From an uncultured Gemmataceae bacterium (GTDB lineage: Bacteria; Planctomycetota; Planctomycetia; Gemmatales; Gemmataceae), in the NCBI GenBank assembly GCA_937923405.1, contig CALDUY010000023.1:1-64000 (forward strand): a stretch of DNA of 64,000 nt, written 5' to 3'. Below the pieces are notes generated by a model. It ran no database searches and had not been told where the DNA came from. It worked only from the letters and a program-made list of their open reading frames with translations. The position numbers and the translations under genes are program-made. This document shows positions 26,312 through 34,961 of this stretch, piece after piece. Each line of letters starts with the position of its first letter. Position 1 is the first letter of the stretch.

Positions 26312-27567
26312 GCGAGCAACTGTTCCGCGTGGTAGTCGATATGGCTGGACGCCATGCTCTGTGGCCGGCAGCGCGGACCGTACCGACAGGCTGGTGCGAA
26401 ACCCTCGCTCCCTCGTCGCGCGAACTAGCCTTGGCCTATGTGCAGCAGCAGTGGCACGCCCTGCAACCGCGCCGCAAGCCGCGATCCATTGCGGCCCCCT
26501 CGCAACTGGCCAAACGTCGCACCATCGACTTCAGCCTGATGTTCTTCGGCAGCGACGAGGGGAACGCGGCTCGTGAGAAGTACGAGATGGTTCTGCAAGC
26601 GTCTCGGTTCGCCGATGAACACGGCTTCAGCGCCGTCTGGGTGCCCGAACGCCACTTCACGCGCATGGGCAGCCTGTATCCCAACCCGGCGGTGCTGCAC
26701 GCGGCCATCGCTCGTGAGACCAAGCGACTACGCCTGCGTGCCGGTAGTGTCGTGCTGCCGCTGCATCACGTCGTGCGCATCGCCGAGGAATGGGCCGTCG
26801 TCGATAACCTGTCCAACGGCCGCATCGAGCTTTCTTTTGCCCCAGGGTGGAATCCCGGCGACTTCGTGTTCGCTCCCGATCGCTACAGCAGCCGTTACGA
26901 CGTGATGTACGCCGGGCTGCAGCAGGTGCGGCGACTGTGGGCAGGCGAACTGTTCGACGCGATTGATGGCGAGGGCAAGCCGATCCAGGTACGCACCTAC
27001 CCAACGCCGGTGCAGAAGCACCTCACGATCTGGATCACCTGTGCCGGCAGTGAACGCAGCTTCCAGCAGGCCGGTACGGTGGGAGCCAACCTCTTGACCC
27101 ATCTGTTCGATCAGGATGTCGAGACGTTGTCCAAAAAGATCAAGCTGTATCGCGAAGCACGCGCTGCCGCGGGCTACGATCCCGCGACGGGTCGAGTGGC
27201 GGTGACGCTGCATACCTTTCTGGGCGATACGCTCGACGGCGTCAAGGAACAGGTGCGCGGTCCCTATGCGGAATATCTCAAAGCGAACCTCGGCCTGCTG
27301 GAAAAGCTTGCCGCCAGTCGAGGCGTGCAGGTCGACTTGAAGCGTTTGGCAGCCGACGAGCTTAGCTTGGCGATCGAGTGGTTGTTCGAGAAATTCCTCA
27401 AGGCACGCTCGCTGATGGGCACCCCGGAGAGTTGTACCGAGATCGTCGATCAGCTGATCGCCAGCGACGTGCAGGACATTGCTTGCCTGATCGACTTTGG
27501 CCCATCCGCGCAAGCGATTCTGAAGAGTTTGCCCCTCCTCGCCAAGTTAGCCGAACGATTCCGATGA
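26308..27567 (+). CDS. MbtH-like domain fused to LLM flavin-dependent monooxygenase
   Basis: 419 residues. Residues 1-58 match MbtH-like proteins: RHALWPAARTVPTGW, then AYVQQQWHALQPR, keeping the family's WP, P-x-GW, W and RP-like positions. MbtH proteins bind and activate NRPS adenylation domains. Residues about 70-419 are a bacterial luciferase-like (LLM) oxidoreductase of the kind found in natural product pathways (IDFSLMFFGSDEG, GFSAVWVPERHFT, RIELSFAPGWNPGDF). The family uses reduced flavin and O2 to hydroxylate or insert oxygen. The ATGA overlap with the NRPS gene fixes the start. The fusion would tether the oxygenase to the adenylation domain of the neighbouring NRPS. Substrate unknown. 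Confidence 0.88.
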   Translation: MSEQLFRVVVDMAGRHALWPAARTVPTGWCETLAPSSRELALAYVQQQWHALQPRRKPRSIAAPSQLAKRRTIDFSLMFFGSDEGNAAREKYEMVLQASRFADEHGFSAVWVPERHFTRMGSLYPNPAVLHAAIARETKRLRLRAGSVVLPLHHVVRIAEEWAVVDNLSNGRIELSFAPGWNPGDFVFAPDRYSSRYDVMYAGLQQVRRLWAGELFDAIDGEGKPIQVRTYPTPVQKHLTIWITCAGSERSFQQAGTVGANLLTHLFDQDVETLSKKIKLYREARAAAGYDPATGRVAVTLHTFLGDTLDGVKEQVRGPYAEYLKANLGLLEKLAASRGVQVDLKRLAADELSLAIEWLFEKFLKARSLMGTPESCTEIVDQLIASDVQDIACLIDFGPSAQAILKSLPLLAKLAERFR

Positions 27568-27646
27568 TGAGACAGCGAGTTTTTGGCCGATAACACCAAC
27601 AACGGTAGTGAGGGAAATAACGGTGATTCGGAAGGAGGGCGAAGCG

Positions 27647-28732
27647 ATGACGCGACTCATCACGACGGGATGGCTACTACTGCTGCTCGTCGGCTGCTCC
27701 ATGCCGTTGCGCACCGACTCCACCGTCAAAGTGAACGGCTGTCTCAAAGGGGACATGGACGTTCGCATGCAGGGCCAGATGGAAGCCCGCGTTCGCACGG
27801 AACAGGCTCCCGTCGTCGATCCCGGCCCGCTATTGGAAGTGCCCGTGCCGCCTGTCGCCCCGCAGTACTCCTGCAAGATCGCCGTTCTCGACATCGACGG
27901 AATTCTGGCCAATTTGAACAACGTCGGCCCCTTTTCGCTGGGGGAAAACCCAGTGGCCATGTTCAAAGAGAAACTCGACGTCTGCGCGGCCGATCCCAAC
28001 GTTCGAGCCGTGGTGTTGCGCATCAACACGCCGGGCGGGGGAGTCGCGGCCACCGATCTAATGTGGCACGAATTGAAACGCTTCCGTCAGGCCACCGGTA
28101 AGCCGGTCGTCGCCTGCCTGCTGGACGTGGCCACGGGTGGGGGATATTTCCTGGCCACGGCCTGCGACTCAATCATCGCTATTCCCTCGTCGGTGGTCGG
28201 CGGCATCGGGGTGTTACTCAACATCTGGGACGGCAAGGACAGTCAGAATCAGTCGCAGATTTTCAGCGAGCCAATCCGCGCCGGCGAAAAGATCGACATG
28301 GGAACGATCACCCGCAAACTCACCGAGGAAGAAGAAAAGCTTCTGCAAAAGATGGCCAACGGCTATCACGACCGCTTCCGCCAGGTAGTGCAGCAGGCGC
28401 GGCCGCGGGTGACAGCGAAGTCCGAGGTCTTCGATGGCCGCATCCTGTCCAGTGCCGAGGCTGAATCCGTGGGACTGATCGATCAGATCGGCTACCTCGA
28501 CGACGCGCTAGCTCAGGCCTGTCGCCTAGCCCAAATCGACACCGCCCAAGCCATCATGTATCGACGGGCCGGCGACAGTGCCCGAACGTTGTATGCGACG
28601 ACGCCGAACCGACCACTGCTCGCGGGTGGCCTGCTGGGAGTGAATATTCCCGGCCTGGATCGCACCAAACTGCCGCTGTTTCTCTACCTCTGGCAGCCGG
28701 AACCGACTCTGATGAAACTCGCGGGGTACTGA
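27647..28732 (+). CDS. SppA/S49-like lipoprotein lacking the serine nucleophile
   Basis: 361 residues from the ATG at 27647, which has GGAGGG just upstream; an in-frame start at 27608 lacks a comparable site. The N-terminus ends in LLLLVGCSM, a lipobox. From about residue 80 it has the S49 (signal peptide peptidase A) fold: AVLDIDGIL, VLRINTPGGGV and the active-site region DVATGGGYFLATACD. Active SppA has SGGY there; here Gly164 takes the serine place. A lysine equivalent may remain (K215 in AGEKIDMG). It is likely an exported, membrane-anchored protein with a scaffold or binding role, or an unusual enzyme of the ClpP/crotonase fold. Its position inside the cluster is unexplained. Confidence 0.82.
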   Translation: MTRLITTGWLLLLLVGCSMPLRTDSTVKVNGCLKGDMDVRMQGQMEARVRTEQAPVVDPGPLLEVPVPPVAPQYSCKIAVLDIDGILANLNNVGPFSLGENPVAMFKEKLDVCAADPNVRAVVLRINTPGGGVAATDLMWHELKRFRQATGKPVVACLLDVATGGGYFLATACDSIIAIPSSVVGGIGVLLNIWDGKDSQNQSQIFSEPIRAGEKIDMGTITRKLTEEEEKLLQKMANGYHDRFRQVVQQARPRVTAKSEVFDGRILSSAEAESVGLIDQIGYLDDALAQACRLAQIDTAQAIMYRRAGDSARTLYATTPNRPLLAGGLLGVNIPGLDRTKLPLFLYLWQPEPTLMKLAGY

Positions 28733-28783
28733 TTCCCAGATCCGACCCCGCACTATTGTTCGACGCACCAGGAGAATGCACCG

Positions 28784-30967
28784 ATGCAACCCGTGGAACT
28801 GAACTCGATCTGTAATCTCCTCGATTTGGCCCGCATGCGGGGTCGAGTCGATGGCGAACGAATCGCGTTCACCTTTCTCGTCGATGGTGAAACGGAGGAA
28901 CGCCACGTCACGTTCGGCGAGTTGGATCGCGAAGCGGTCGGCCTGGCCTGTAAGCTGCAGAGCTTGGCCAAGCCGGGAGATCGCGTGTTGCTGTTGTTCG
29001 ATCCTGGCATCGAATATATCTGGGCCTTTTTCGGTTCGATCTACGCGGGCATGATCCCGGTGCCGGCCTATCCTCCGGACCTGATGCGCGCCGAACGCAT
29101 GTTGCCGCGCTTGCAGGCCCTGGCCGAGGACTGCAAGCCTGCTGTGGTGCTGGGCACCAACCAGAGTCTCGGACTGATCGGCAGCTTGCTCGGACACGCT
29201 CCCAATCGGGGCGGAGACGGCGCTATCGTTCTGCCTGTCGATCAGCGGCATGGCTGGAACGAGTTGCCCTGGACTCCACCCTCGATTCAGCCCAGCGACG
29301 TCGCTTTTTTGCAATACACCTCCGGTTCGACCTCCGCGCCGCGCGGGGTCATGGTCACGCACGCCAATCTGATTTATCAGCTTTCGTTGCTACAAACTCG
29401 CTGGGAGCAGTCCTATCCCGCCTCTGGCGAGTTGGGTGTGGTCGGCGTGAGTTGGCTGCCGATGTACCACGACCTCGGCCTGATCGCAGGGATCTTGGGG
29501 CCGTTTTATGCCGGCAAACGCATTGTCCTGATGTCGCCACTCGCCTTTATTCAACGCCCGCTTCGCTGGCTACAGGCCATCTCGCGCTATCGCCCGATCG
29601 TCACCGGTGCTCCCAATTTTGCCTATGATCTGTGTGTCAGCAAGTTCCGCCCTGAAGAGGCGGAAGGACTGGATCTCTCCAGCCTGCGTATTGCCATGAA
29701 CGGAGCGGAGCCTGTTCGCGAGGAGACGTTGCGACGTTTCAACGAAACCTTCGCCCCCTACGGCTGGGATCCGACTATCTGGATGCCGTCCTACGGACTG
29801 GCCGAGGCCACCCTGGGGGTGACCTCCTACGAAGATGGCACCCGCTGTCCGGTGATCGATGTCGCGGTCCACGACTTGGAGCGCAATCAGATACGCCTCG
29901 CCGATCCCTCGAGGGAAAAGACGCGGCGATTCGTCGGCTGTGGCCATGCCTTGACAGGAACCGAGGTTCGCATCGTCGATCCGCACTCGCGACAACCGCT
30001 CGGCTCCGACAGTGTTGGCGAGGTGTGGATCCGCGGCCGGGGCGTGACTCGGGGCTACTGGAATCGGCCCATCGAGAATGAAATCCTGTTTAATGCTCGA
30101 CTTGCCAACAGCGAAGAGGGGCCGTTCCTGCGAACGGGAGACTACGGTTTCTTGCACGAGGGAATCCTGTACTTGACCGGAAGGCTCAAGGAAACGATGA
30201 TCTTCTGGGGCCGCAACGTCTATCCGCAGGACCTTGAACAGACCGTGGCCGGGTGCCATGAATCGTTGCGGCTCAATGGCGGTGCGGCGTTCGCCGTCGA
30301 GCGGCAAGGACAGGAGCAACTGATCGTCGTGCAAGAGGTCATACGACCAGGGAAGCTGGATCTGCCCGCTTTGGCCGCCCAAGTGCGTCAGGCCGTGATG
30401 GCCGAGCATCGCGTTCCCCTGGCCGGATTGGTGTTCCTTCGAGTGGGCGGTCTACCGAAAACCTCCAGCGGCAAAATTCAGCGCGGCGAGGCCAAACGCA
30501 AGTACCTAGCCCAGGAACTCGACGCTCTCGCCGAGTGGACGTTCGACACGGGCAGCGCGGCAGTGGAACCGCTGTCCACCAACCTACGTCGCGCCGAGCA
30601 ACCCCCTGACGAAAGTGTCATCCAGACTTGGTTGCGCCAGCGGATCGCTCAGGCCATCAGCGTGCCGCCTGAACAGATCGCCGCGGACGAACCGCTCAGC
30701 CATTATGTCCTTGACTCAATCACCTTGGTAGCGATTGCTCGCGACCTGGAACTGTGGTTGGGTCGCAGCATTGCTCCGACGATTCTGTTTGATTCGCCAA
30801 CCTTGGAGATTCTCGCCCGCCGGCTGACTGACCCCGCCTACTATGTGGCTACCTCGAAACCCGGTGAGGTGTCGGTCGATTCCCTGAGCGAGGGCGAACT
30901 CGATCAAGTTCTGGCTCAGCTGTTGAGCGAACCGGTCGCTACCCCCGAACAAACCCCCAGCCGTTAA
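28784..30967 (+). CDS. Second fatty acyl-AMP ligase with C-terminal ACP
   Basis: 727 residues. FAAL/adenylate-forming domain about 1-590 with YTSGSTSAPRG, SWLPMYHDLGLI and the C-terminal TSSGKIQR, all typical of FAAL enzymes that activate free fatty acids without CoA. An ACP follows about 600-690 with phosphopantetheine Ser645 in an unusual VLDSIT context. The tail reads LSEGELDQVLAQLL, close to the tail of the PKS. It should activate a fatty acid and load it on its own ACP. This would supply a second acyl chain to the cluster, or an alternative starter. It follows the SppA-like gene by 51 nt and the desaturase follows by 31 nt. Confidence 0.93.
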   Translation: MQPVELNSICNLLDLARMRGRVDGERIAFTFLVDGETEERHVTFGELDREAVGLACKLQSLAKPGDRVLLLFDPGIEYIWAFFGSIYAGMIPVPAYPPDLMRAERMLPRLQALAEDCKPAVVLGTNQSLGLIGSLLGHAPNRGGDGAIVLPVDQRHGWNELPWTPPSIQPSDVAFLQYTSGSTSAPRGVMVTHANLIYQLSLLQTRWEQSYPASGELGVVGVSWLPMYHDLGLIAGILGPFYAGKRIVLMSPLAFIQRPLRWLQAISRYRPIVTGAPNFAYDLCVSKFRPEEAEGLDLSSLRIAMNGAEPVREETLRRFNETFAPYGWDPTIWMPSYGLAEATLGVTSYEDGTRCPVIDVAVHDLERNQIRLADPSREKTRRFVGCGHALTGTEVRIVDPHSRQPLGSDSVGEVWIRGRGVTRGYWNRPIENEILFNARLANSEEGPFLRTGDYGFLHEGILYLTGRLKETMIFWGRNVYPQDLEQTVAGCHESLRLNGGAAFAVERQGQEQLIVVQEVIRPGKLDLPALAAQVRQAVMAEHRVPLAGLVFLRVGGLPKTSSGKIQRGEAKRKYLAQELDALAEWTFDTGSAAVEPLSTNLRRAEQPPDESVIQTWLRQRIAQAISVPPEQIAADEPLSHYVLDSITLVAIARDLELWLGRSIAPTILFDSPTLEILARRLTDPAYYVATSKPGEVSVDSLSEGELDQVLAQLLSEPVATPEQTPSR

Positions 30968-30998
30968 ACCCCAGTCTTCCACGGAGGGAGGACACACG

Positions 30999-31994
30999 AT
31001 GAGCAGCGTACCCCACGCCAAACCGAACATGAGTCACCACCTAGAGCTACCCCCAGCCGCGGCGAAGAAGCGTATCTTCTGGCCGTACCTTCTGGTTATC
31101 GGCGGGTTTCACCTGTTGTTACCGTTGGCTTTTCTGCCCGGCCTCTTCAACCCGTGGTATATCCTCCTTTTAATCCCCGGAAACTACATTTTTGGCTCCC
31201 TGGGCATCAACCTGGCCTACCATCGCATTCTCACGCATCGTAGTCTGGAGACGCCGCGCTGGCTGGAACGGCTGTTGACGATCCTAGGCGTCTGCTCTTT
31301 GCAAGGTTCGCCTCTACGCTGGGTCACCACCCATCGCATCCATCATCAGTATTCCGACGAACAGGAAGACCCGCATTCGCCCTTCGTAACCTTCCTCTGG
31401 GGGCACATGAACTGGTTGTTCATCATCAACGACCAGATGGAGCGGCTTTCGACTTACGAACGCTACGCGCCGGATCTACTCGAAGATCCCTTTCAACGCT
31501 GGCTGCATCGCCGATACAACTGGCTGTGGGTGTACATCGTGCATGCCGTTTTGCTAGCCGGCCTGGCCTATCTGGTTGGCTACTTTGTCGCGGACAGCCT
31601 TTGGGATGCCTACTTGATTGGCACTGGGCTGTTTCTCTGGGGAGTGCTGGTGCGGACGATCTACGTCTGGCACATAACCTGGTTCGTGAATTCGGCGTCG
31701 CACTACTTTGGTTATCGCAACTACAACACCCAGGACCACAGCACCAACTGCTGGTGGGTCGCTCTCTTGACCAACGGCGAGGGCTGGCACAACAACCATC
31801 ACGCCGCGCCCCGCGCCGCTGCCCACGGCCACCGCTGGTGGGAGATCGATCTGACATACACCACCATCGTCGTCATGACCTGGCTAGGGCTGGCCTGGAA
31901 GGTCGTTCCGATCAAGGTGCCTAAATCGTTCCTACCGAATGCCGCCCCGGAGGAATTAGCCGAGGAGCCTCATGAGCAACCCGCAACCTCCTGA
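30999..31994 (+). CDS. Membrane fatty acid desaturase
   Basis: 331 residues. Three histidine boxes of the acyl-CoA/acyl-lipid delta-9 desaturase family are present: HRILTH (H75-H80), HRIHH (H112-H116) and HNNHH (H264-H268), among four or more membrane helices. They bind the diiron centre that introduces a double bond using O2. GGAGGGAGG lies shortly before the ATG. Given the cluster context it may desaturate an acyl chain bound to the FAAL-ACP or in the finished lipid; a housekeeping membrane role is also possible. The ABC gene starts inside its 3' end. Confidence 0.9.
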   Translation: MSSVPHAKPNMSHHLELPPAAAKKRIFWPYLLVIGGFHLLLPLAFLPGLFNPWYILLLIPGNYIFGSLGINLAYHRILTHRSLETPRWLERLLTILGVCSLQGSPLRWVTTHRIHHQYSDEQEDPHSPFVTFLWGHMNWLFIINDQMERLSTYERYAPDLLEDPFQRWLHRRYNWLWVYIVHAVLLAGLAYLVGYFVADSLWDAYLIGTGLFLWGVLVRTIYVWHITWFVNSASHYFGYRNYNTQDHSTNCWWVALLTNGEGWHNNHHAAPRAAAHGHRWWEIDLTYTTIVVMTWLGLAWKVVPIKVPKSFLPNAAPEELAEEPHEQPATS

Positions 31995-32676
31995 ACCGCC
32001 TCCGGTCATTCGCTGCGAGAACGTCTCCCGCCAGTTTCCCGATGGCAATGTCATTGCTCTTCGGGAGGTCAACCTGGAAATCGCTCGTGGTGAATTTGTC
32101 GCCATTATGGGACCGTCCGGCAGCGGCAAATCGACGCTGTTGAACCTCCTGGGCGGTCTCGATCGACCGACCTCAGGCGCGATTTGGGTCGACGGGGTGA
32201 AGTTGGAAACCCCGGCTCAATTAGATGACCTGCGCGTCAACAAAGTCGGGTTCATCTTCCAGGCGTTTCATCTGCTACCGACCCTGACGGCTTGTGAAAA
32301 TGTCCAGGTGCCGATGTTCGAGGGACCGCTGACGGCGGCGGCGCGGCGGAAACGTGCCATCGAACTGATGGAGCAGGTCGGCATGGGCCATCGCTTGAAT
32401 CACCTTCCGACGATGCTCTCCGCCGGTGAACGGCAGCGCGTCGCCATTGCCCGTGCCTTGGCCAACAATCCTTTGATGCTGCTGGCCGATGAACCGACTG
32501 GCACTCTAGACACGGCGACCGGCGAGGCGATTCTGCAGCTGTTCGAGGCCCTACATCGTGAGAAGAAAATGACGCTGATTGTCGTGACGCACAGCCCCGA
32601 AGTCGGCGAACGGGCCCATCGGCTTATCCGGCTTCGTGATGGGCGGATCATCGAAGATCGCATCCAGTCGGCCTAA
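31972..32676 (+). CDS. ABC transporter ATP-binding protein, LolD/MacB type
   Basis: 234 residues with Walker A GPSGSGKST, Q-loop FIFQAFHLLPTLT, signature LSAGERQRVAIARA (variant of LSGGQ), Walker B LMLLADEPTGTLD and the H-loop VVTHS. The sequence is closest in style to LolD/MacB/FtsE ATPases that work with lipoprotein- or lipid-extracting permeases. No permease gene is next to it; the neighbour on the right is convergent. The start overlaps the desaturase by 23 nt, so it is cotranscribed. It may drive export of the cluster product together with a permease encoded elsewhere. Confidence 0.9.
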   Translation: MSNPQPPEPPPVIRCENVSRQFPDGNVIALREVNLEIARGEFVAIMGPSGSGKSTLLNLLGGLDRPTSGAIWVDGVKLETPAQLDDLRVNKVGFIFQAFHLLPTLTACENVQVPMFEGPLTAAARRKRAIELMEQVGMGHRLNHLPTMLSAGERQRVAIARALANNPLMLLADEPTGTLDTATGEAILQLFEALHREKKMTLIVVTHSPEVGERAHRLIRLRDGRIIEDRIQSA

Positions 32677-32681
32677 CTCAC

Positions 32682-33587
32682 TCACGCCTGTACGTTGCGA
32701 CACTCGGCTTTGCGGTGGATGCGTTTGAGCAATCCCGCCAGCACTCGACCTGGGCCAATCTCGACGAATTGCTCGATCCCGGATTCGAGCATACCGCGCA
32801 TGGTGTTTTCCCACAGCACCGGCTCAACGACTTGCCGCGCCAACGTCGGTTTAATCGCAGCGAGATCAGTATAGGGCTGGGCGGTGACGTTAGCCCAGAC
32901 CGGGACGCGCGGTGGCTTCAGGGGCACCTTCTCCAGAGCCTGGGTCAGCTGTTCGACTGCGGGTTGCATGATCGGCGTGTGAAAGGCCCCAGCGACGGCG
33001 AGCGGCACCACCCGCGCGTTGCTCGCCGTGGCCAGCTGAACGATCACCTCGCAGGCGGCCTTTTCGCCGGAGACCACCAGATTGCCCGGACAGAGGTAGT
33101 TGGCGATGCGAATTAACCCCTTTTCGGAGGCTTGTTCGACGAGTTGTTGGACTTGCGGTAGCTCGAGCAGGAGCAGACTGACCATGCCGCTAGGCGTAGC
33201 ATCTGCCGCCGCTTGCATTGCTTGGCCGCGTTGCTGCACTAGTCGCAGTCCATCCTCAAACGATAAGGCTCCAGCAAAAGTCAAAGCGGTGTATTCGCCG
33301 AGACTCAGTCCGGCACAGGCCACACAGTCCTCCAGAGCGGTCGGTTCGTCGTGCCTGAGTTGCTCTAGAGCGGCGAGGCTGGCTACATAGATGGCCGGCT
33401 GACTGACGGCAGTGGAGTCGAGCCGCTCTTTTGGTCCTTCGGCACAGACCTGAAGTAAGTCGTAACCAAGGATCGTTGCCGCGCGGTCAAAAAGCTGGCG
33501 TGCGGCGGGGAGATTGGCGCAAAGCGATACGGCCATGCCGACAGTCTGCGCCCCTTGGCCGGGAAACAAAAAGGCCGCCTTGGCCAT
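32682..33587 (-). CDS. fabD: Malonyl-CoA:ACP transacylase
   Basis: 301 residues. FPGQGAQ near the N-terminus, nucleophile motif GLSLGEY (Ser95) and the AGAFHTPIM histidine region are those of FabD. It moves malonyl groups from CoA to ACP for fatty acid synthesis in the cytoplasm. It lies 30 nt downstream of plsX, forming rpmF-plsX-fabD. Its 3' end faces the ABC gene with only 5 nt between stops. Its product could also feed the nearby acyl carrier proteins. Confidence 0.95.
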   Translation of the reverse strand: MAKAAFLFPGQGAQTVGMAVSLCANLPAARQLFDRAATILGYDLLQVCAEGPKERLDSTAVSQPAIYVASLAALEQLRHDEPTALEDCVACAGLSLGEYTALTFAGALSFEDGLRLVQQRGQAMQAAADATPSGMVSLLLLELPQVQQLVEQASEKGLIRIANYLCPGNLVVSGEKAACEVIVQLATASNARVVPLAVAGAFHTPIMQPAVEQLTQALEKVPLKPPRVPVWANVTAQPYTDLAAIKPTLARQVVEPVLWENTMRGMLESGIEQFVEIGPGRVLAGLLKRIHRKAECRNVQA

Positions 33588-33617
33588 GTTCGCTGGCTCC
33601 TCGATCCCGCGGCGAAA

Positions 33618-34631
33618 CTATTCGGTCGCCGGCGGGGGATTGGCTTCGAGTTCCTGAATGATAATTTCGTTCAAGTGCGCTCGGGCATAGCGAGCCGCGA
33701 CGAGTAGGGCATTTTTGATGGCTCGATCGCCAGAACTGCCGTGGCAGATGATGCAGGCTCCGTCGATCCCCAACAGGGGTGCCCCGCCGTAGGTGCTATA
33801 GTCGTAACGAACCGCCAGCTCGTGCAGAGCGCGCTCAGCTAGGTGACGCTCTGCTTGCAGTGGGGACAGAACCTCGGCGTGGATGATCTTCATGAGAAAT
33901 TCGAAGACTCCTTCGCCATATTTCAGCACCACGTTGCCGACGAAGCCATCGCAGACGACGACATCCGCCGCTCCCTTGTGGATGTCGCGTCCCTCAATGT
34001 TGCCGATGAAACGATCTCTCAGCGAGCCGGACGCCTGGGCAAAGAGATGATGCGTTCCACGGGCCAGATCGTGTCCTTTGGCTTCTTCCTCGCCGACGTT
34101 CATCAGGCCGATGCGCGGATTCTCGACCTGGAGAATGTTCCGTGCGTAGATCGACCCCATGATGCCATACTGGAACAGATGTTCGGGTTTGGCGTGGATG
34201 TTGGCCCCGACGTCGAGCAGGACGCACAACCCTTTCGCCGTGGGAAGAACAGCCGCGATCCCTGGACGAAGAACGCCTTTGAGGAAACGTTTGAGGAAAT
34301 GCCCACCAGCGACCATCGCTCCGGTGTTTCCCGCGGAAACAATGCCGTCTACCTTGCGGGTGGCGAGCAATTCCCAGCAGCGTTTGATGGAATTATCGGG
34401 CTTACGGCGGAGGGCCTCGACCGGCTTCTCCTCCATCCCAACCACCTGGGTACAATGAAACAGTTCCAGCCGAGCGCGTTCCGGCCCGCTGGGTAACAAC
34501 GGTTCTATCTGGGCTTGATCGCCCACTAGAACGATCGTCAACTCTGGTTCGGCACAAGCAGCCTGGATGGCCCCGGCGACGATCGGCTCCGGGGCATGAT
34601 CTCCACCCATCGCGTCCAGCGCGATGCGCAT
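33618..34631 (-). CDS. plsX: Phosphate acyltransferase PlsX
   Basis: 337 residues beginning MRIALDAMGGDHAPEP, the PlsX signature, with downstream GNTGAMVAGG and the motif VVCDGFVGNVVLK. PlsX converts acyl-ACP to acyl-phosphate for phospholipid synthesis by PlsY. The start is 3 nt after the rpmF stop and has GGAGAAG upstream. The usual fabH gene is not found between plsX and fabD. Confidence 0.96.
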   Translation of the reverse strand: MRIALDAMGGDHAPEPIVAGAIQAACAEPELTIVLVGDQAQIEPLLPSGPERARLELFHCTQVVGMEEKPVEALRRKPDNSIKRCWELLATRKVDGIVSAGNTGAMVAGGHFLKRFLKGVLRPGIAAVLPTAKGLCVLLDVGANIHAKPEHLFQYGIMGSIYARNILQVENPRIGLMNVGEEEAKGHDLARGTHHLFAQASGSLRDRFIGNIEGRDIHKGAADVVVCDGFVGNVVLKYGEGVFEFLMKIIHAEVLSPLQAERHLAERALHELAVRYDYSTYGGAPLLGIDGACIICHGSSGDRAIKNALLVAARYARAHLNEIIIQELEANPPPATE

Positions 34632-34634
34632 GAA

Positions 34635-34823
34635 TTACTTCTCCGTCGCCTGAACTGCGATAATCATTCGGCCTTTGTAATACCCGCAGTTGGAACAGAC
34701 CCGATGCGGTCGAACCGGCTGCTCGCAGTTGGAACAGTAGTGCATCTGCATCGGATCAATATGATGGTGACTGCGGCGCATCCCTTTGCGGGATTTCGAC
34801 GTTCGTCTCTTTGGTACAGCCAT
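34635..34823 (-). CDS. rpmF: Ribosomal protein bL32
   Basis: 62 residues. The start MAVPKRRTSKSRKGMRRSHH is typical of L32, and the zinc-binding pairs CSNC and CSNC are both kept. It is the first gene of the rpmF-plsX-fabD unit, a common bacterial linkage between translation and lipid synthesis. GAAGA precedes the ATG. Confidence 0.97.
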   Translation of the reverse strand: MAVPKRRTSKSRKGMRRSHHHIDPMQMHYCSNCEQPVRPHRVCSNCGYYKGRMIIAVQATEK

Positions 34824-34862
34824 GATTCTTCGTGCGTTCGAGTTCTCAGGGTAAAGAGAACC

Positions 34863-34891
34863 ATCGTAGGGCTGTCGCCAGCGGGTGTCAA
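34863..34891 (-). promoter_or_regulatory. Sigma70-type promoter of rpmF-plsX-fabD
   Basis: On the minus strand TTGACA (34891-34886) and TACGAT (34868-34863) are separated by exactly 17 bases, about 40 bases upstream of the rpmF start. It is the best housekeeping promoter match I noticed in the window. Confidence 0.7.
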
Positions 34892-34961
34892 GTCAGCTGA
34901 AACAGCCGCCGTACCTGGTTCCTCTTAATTCTTATCATAGAAACCTGGGAGAAAATCGACG

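Noticed and set aside
32677..32681. Terminator between the ABC gene and fabD
   Set aside because: Only 5 bases separate the two convergent stops and no stem is visible.
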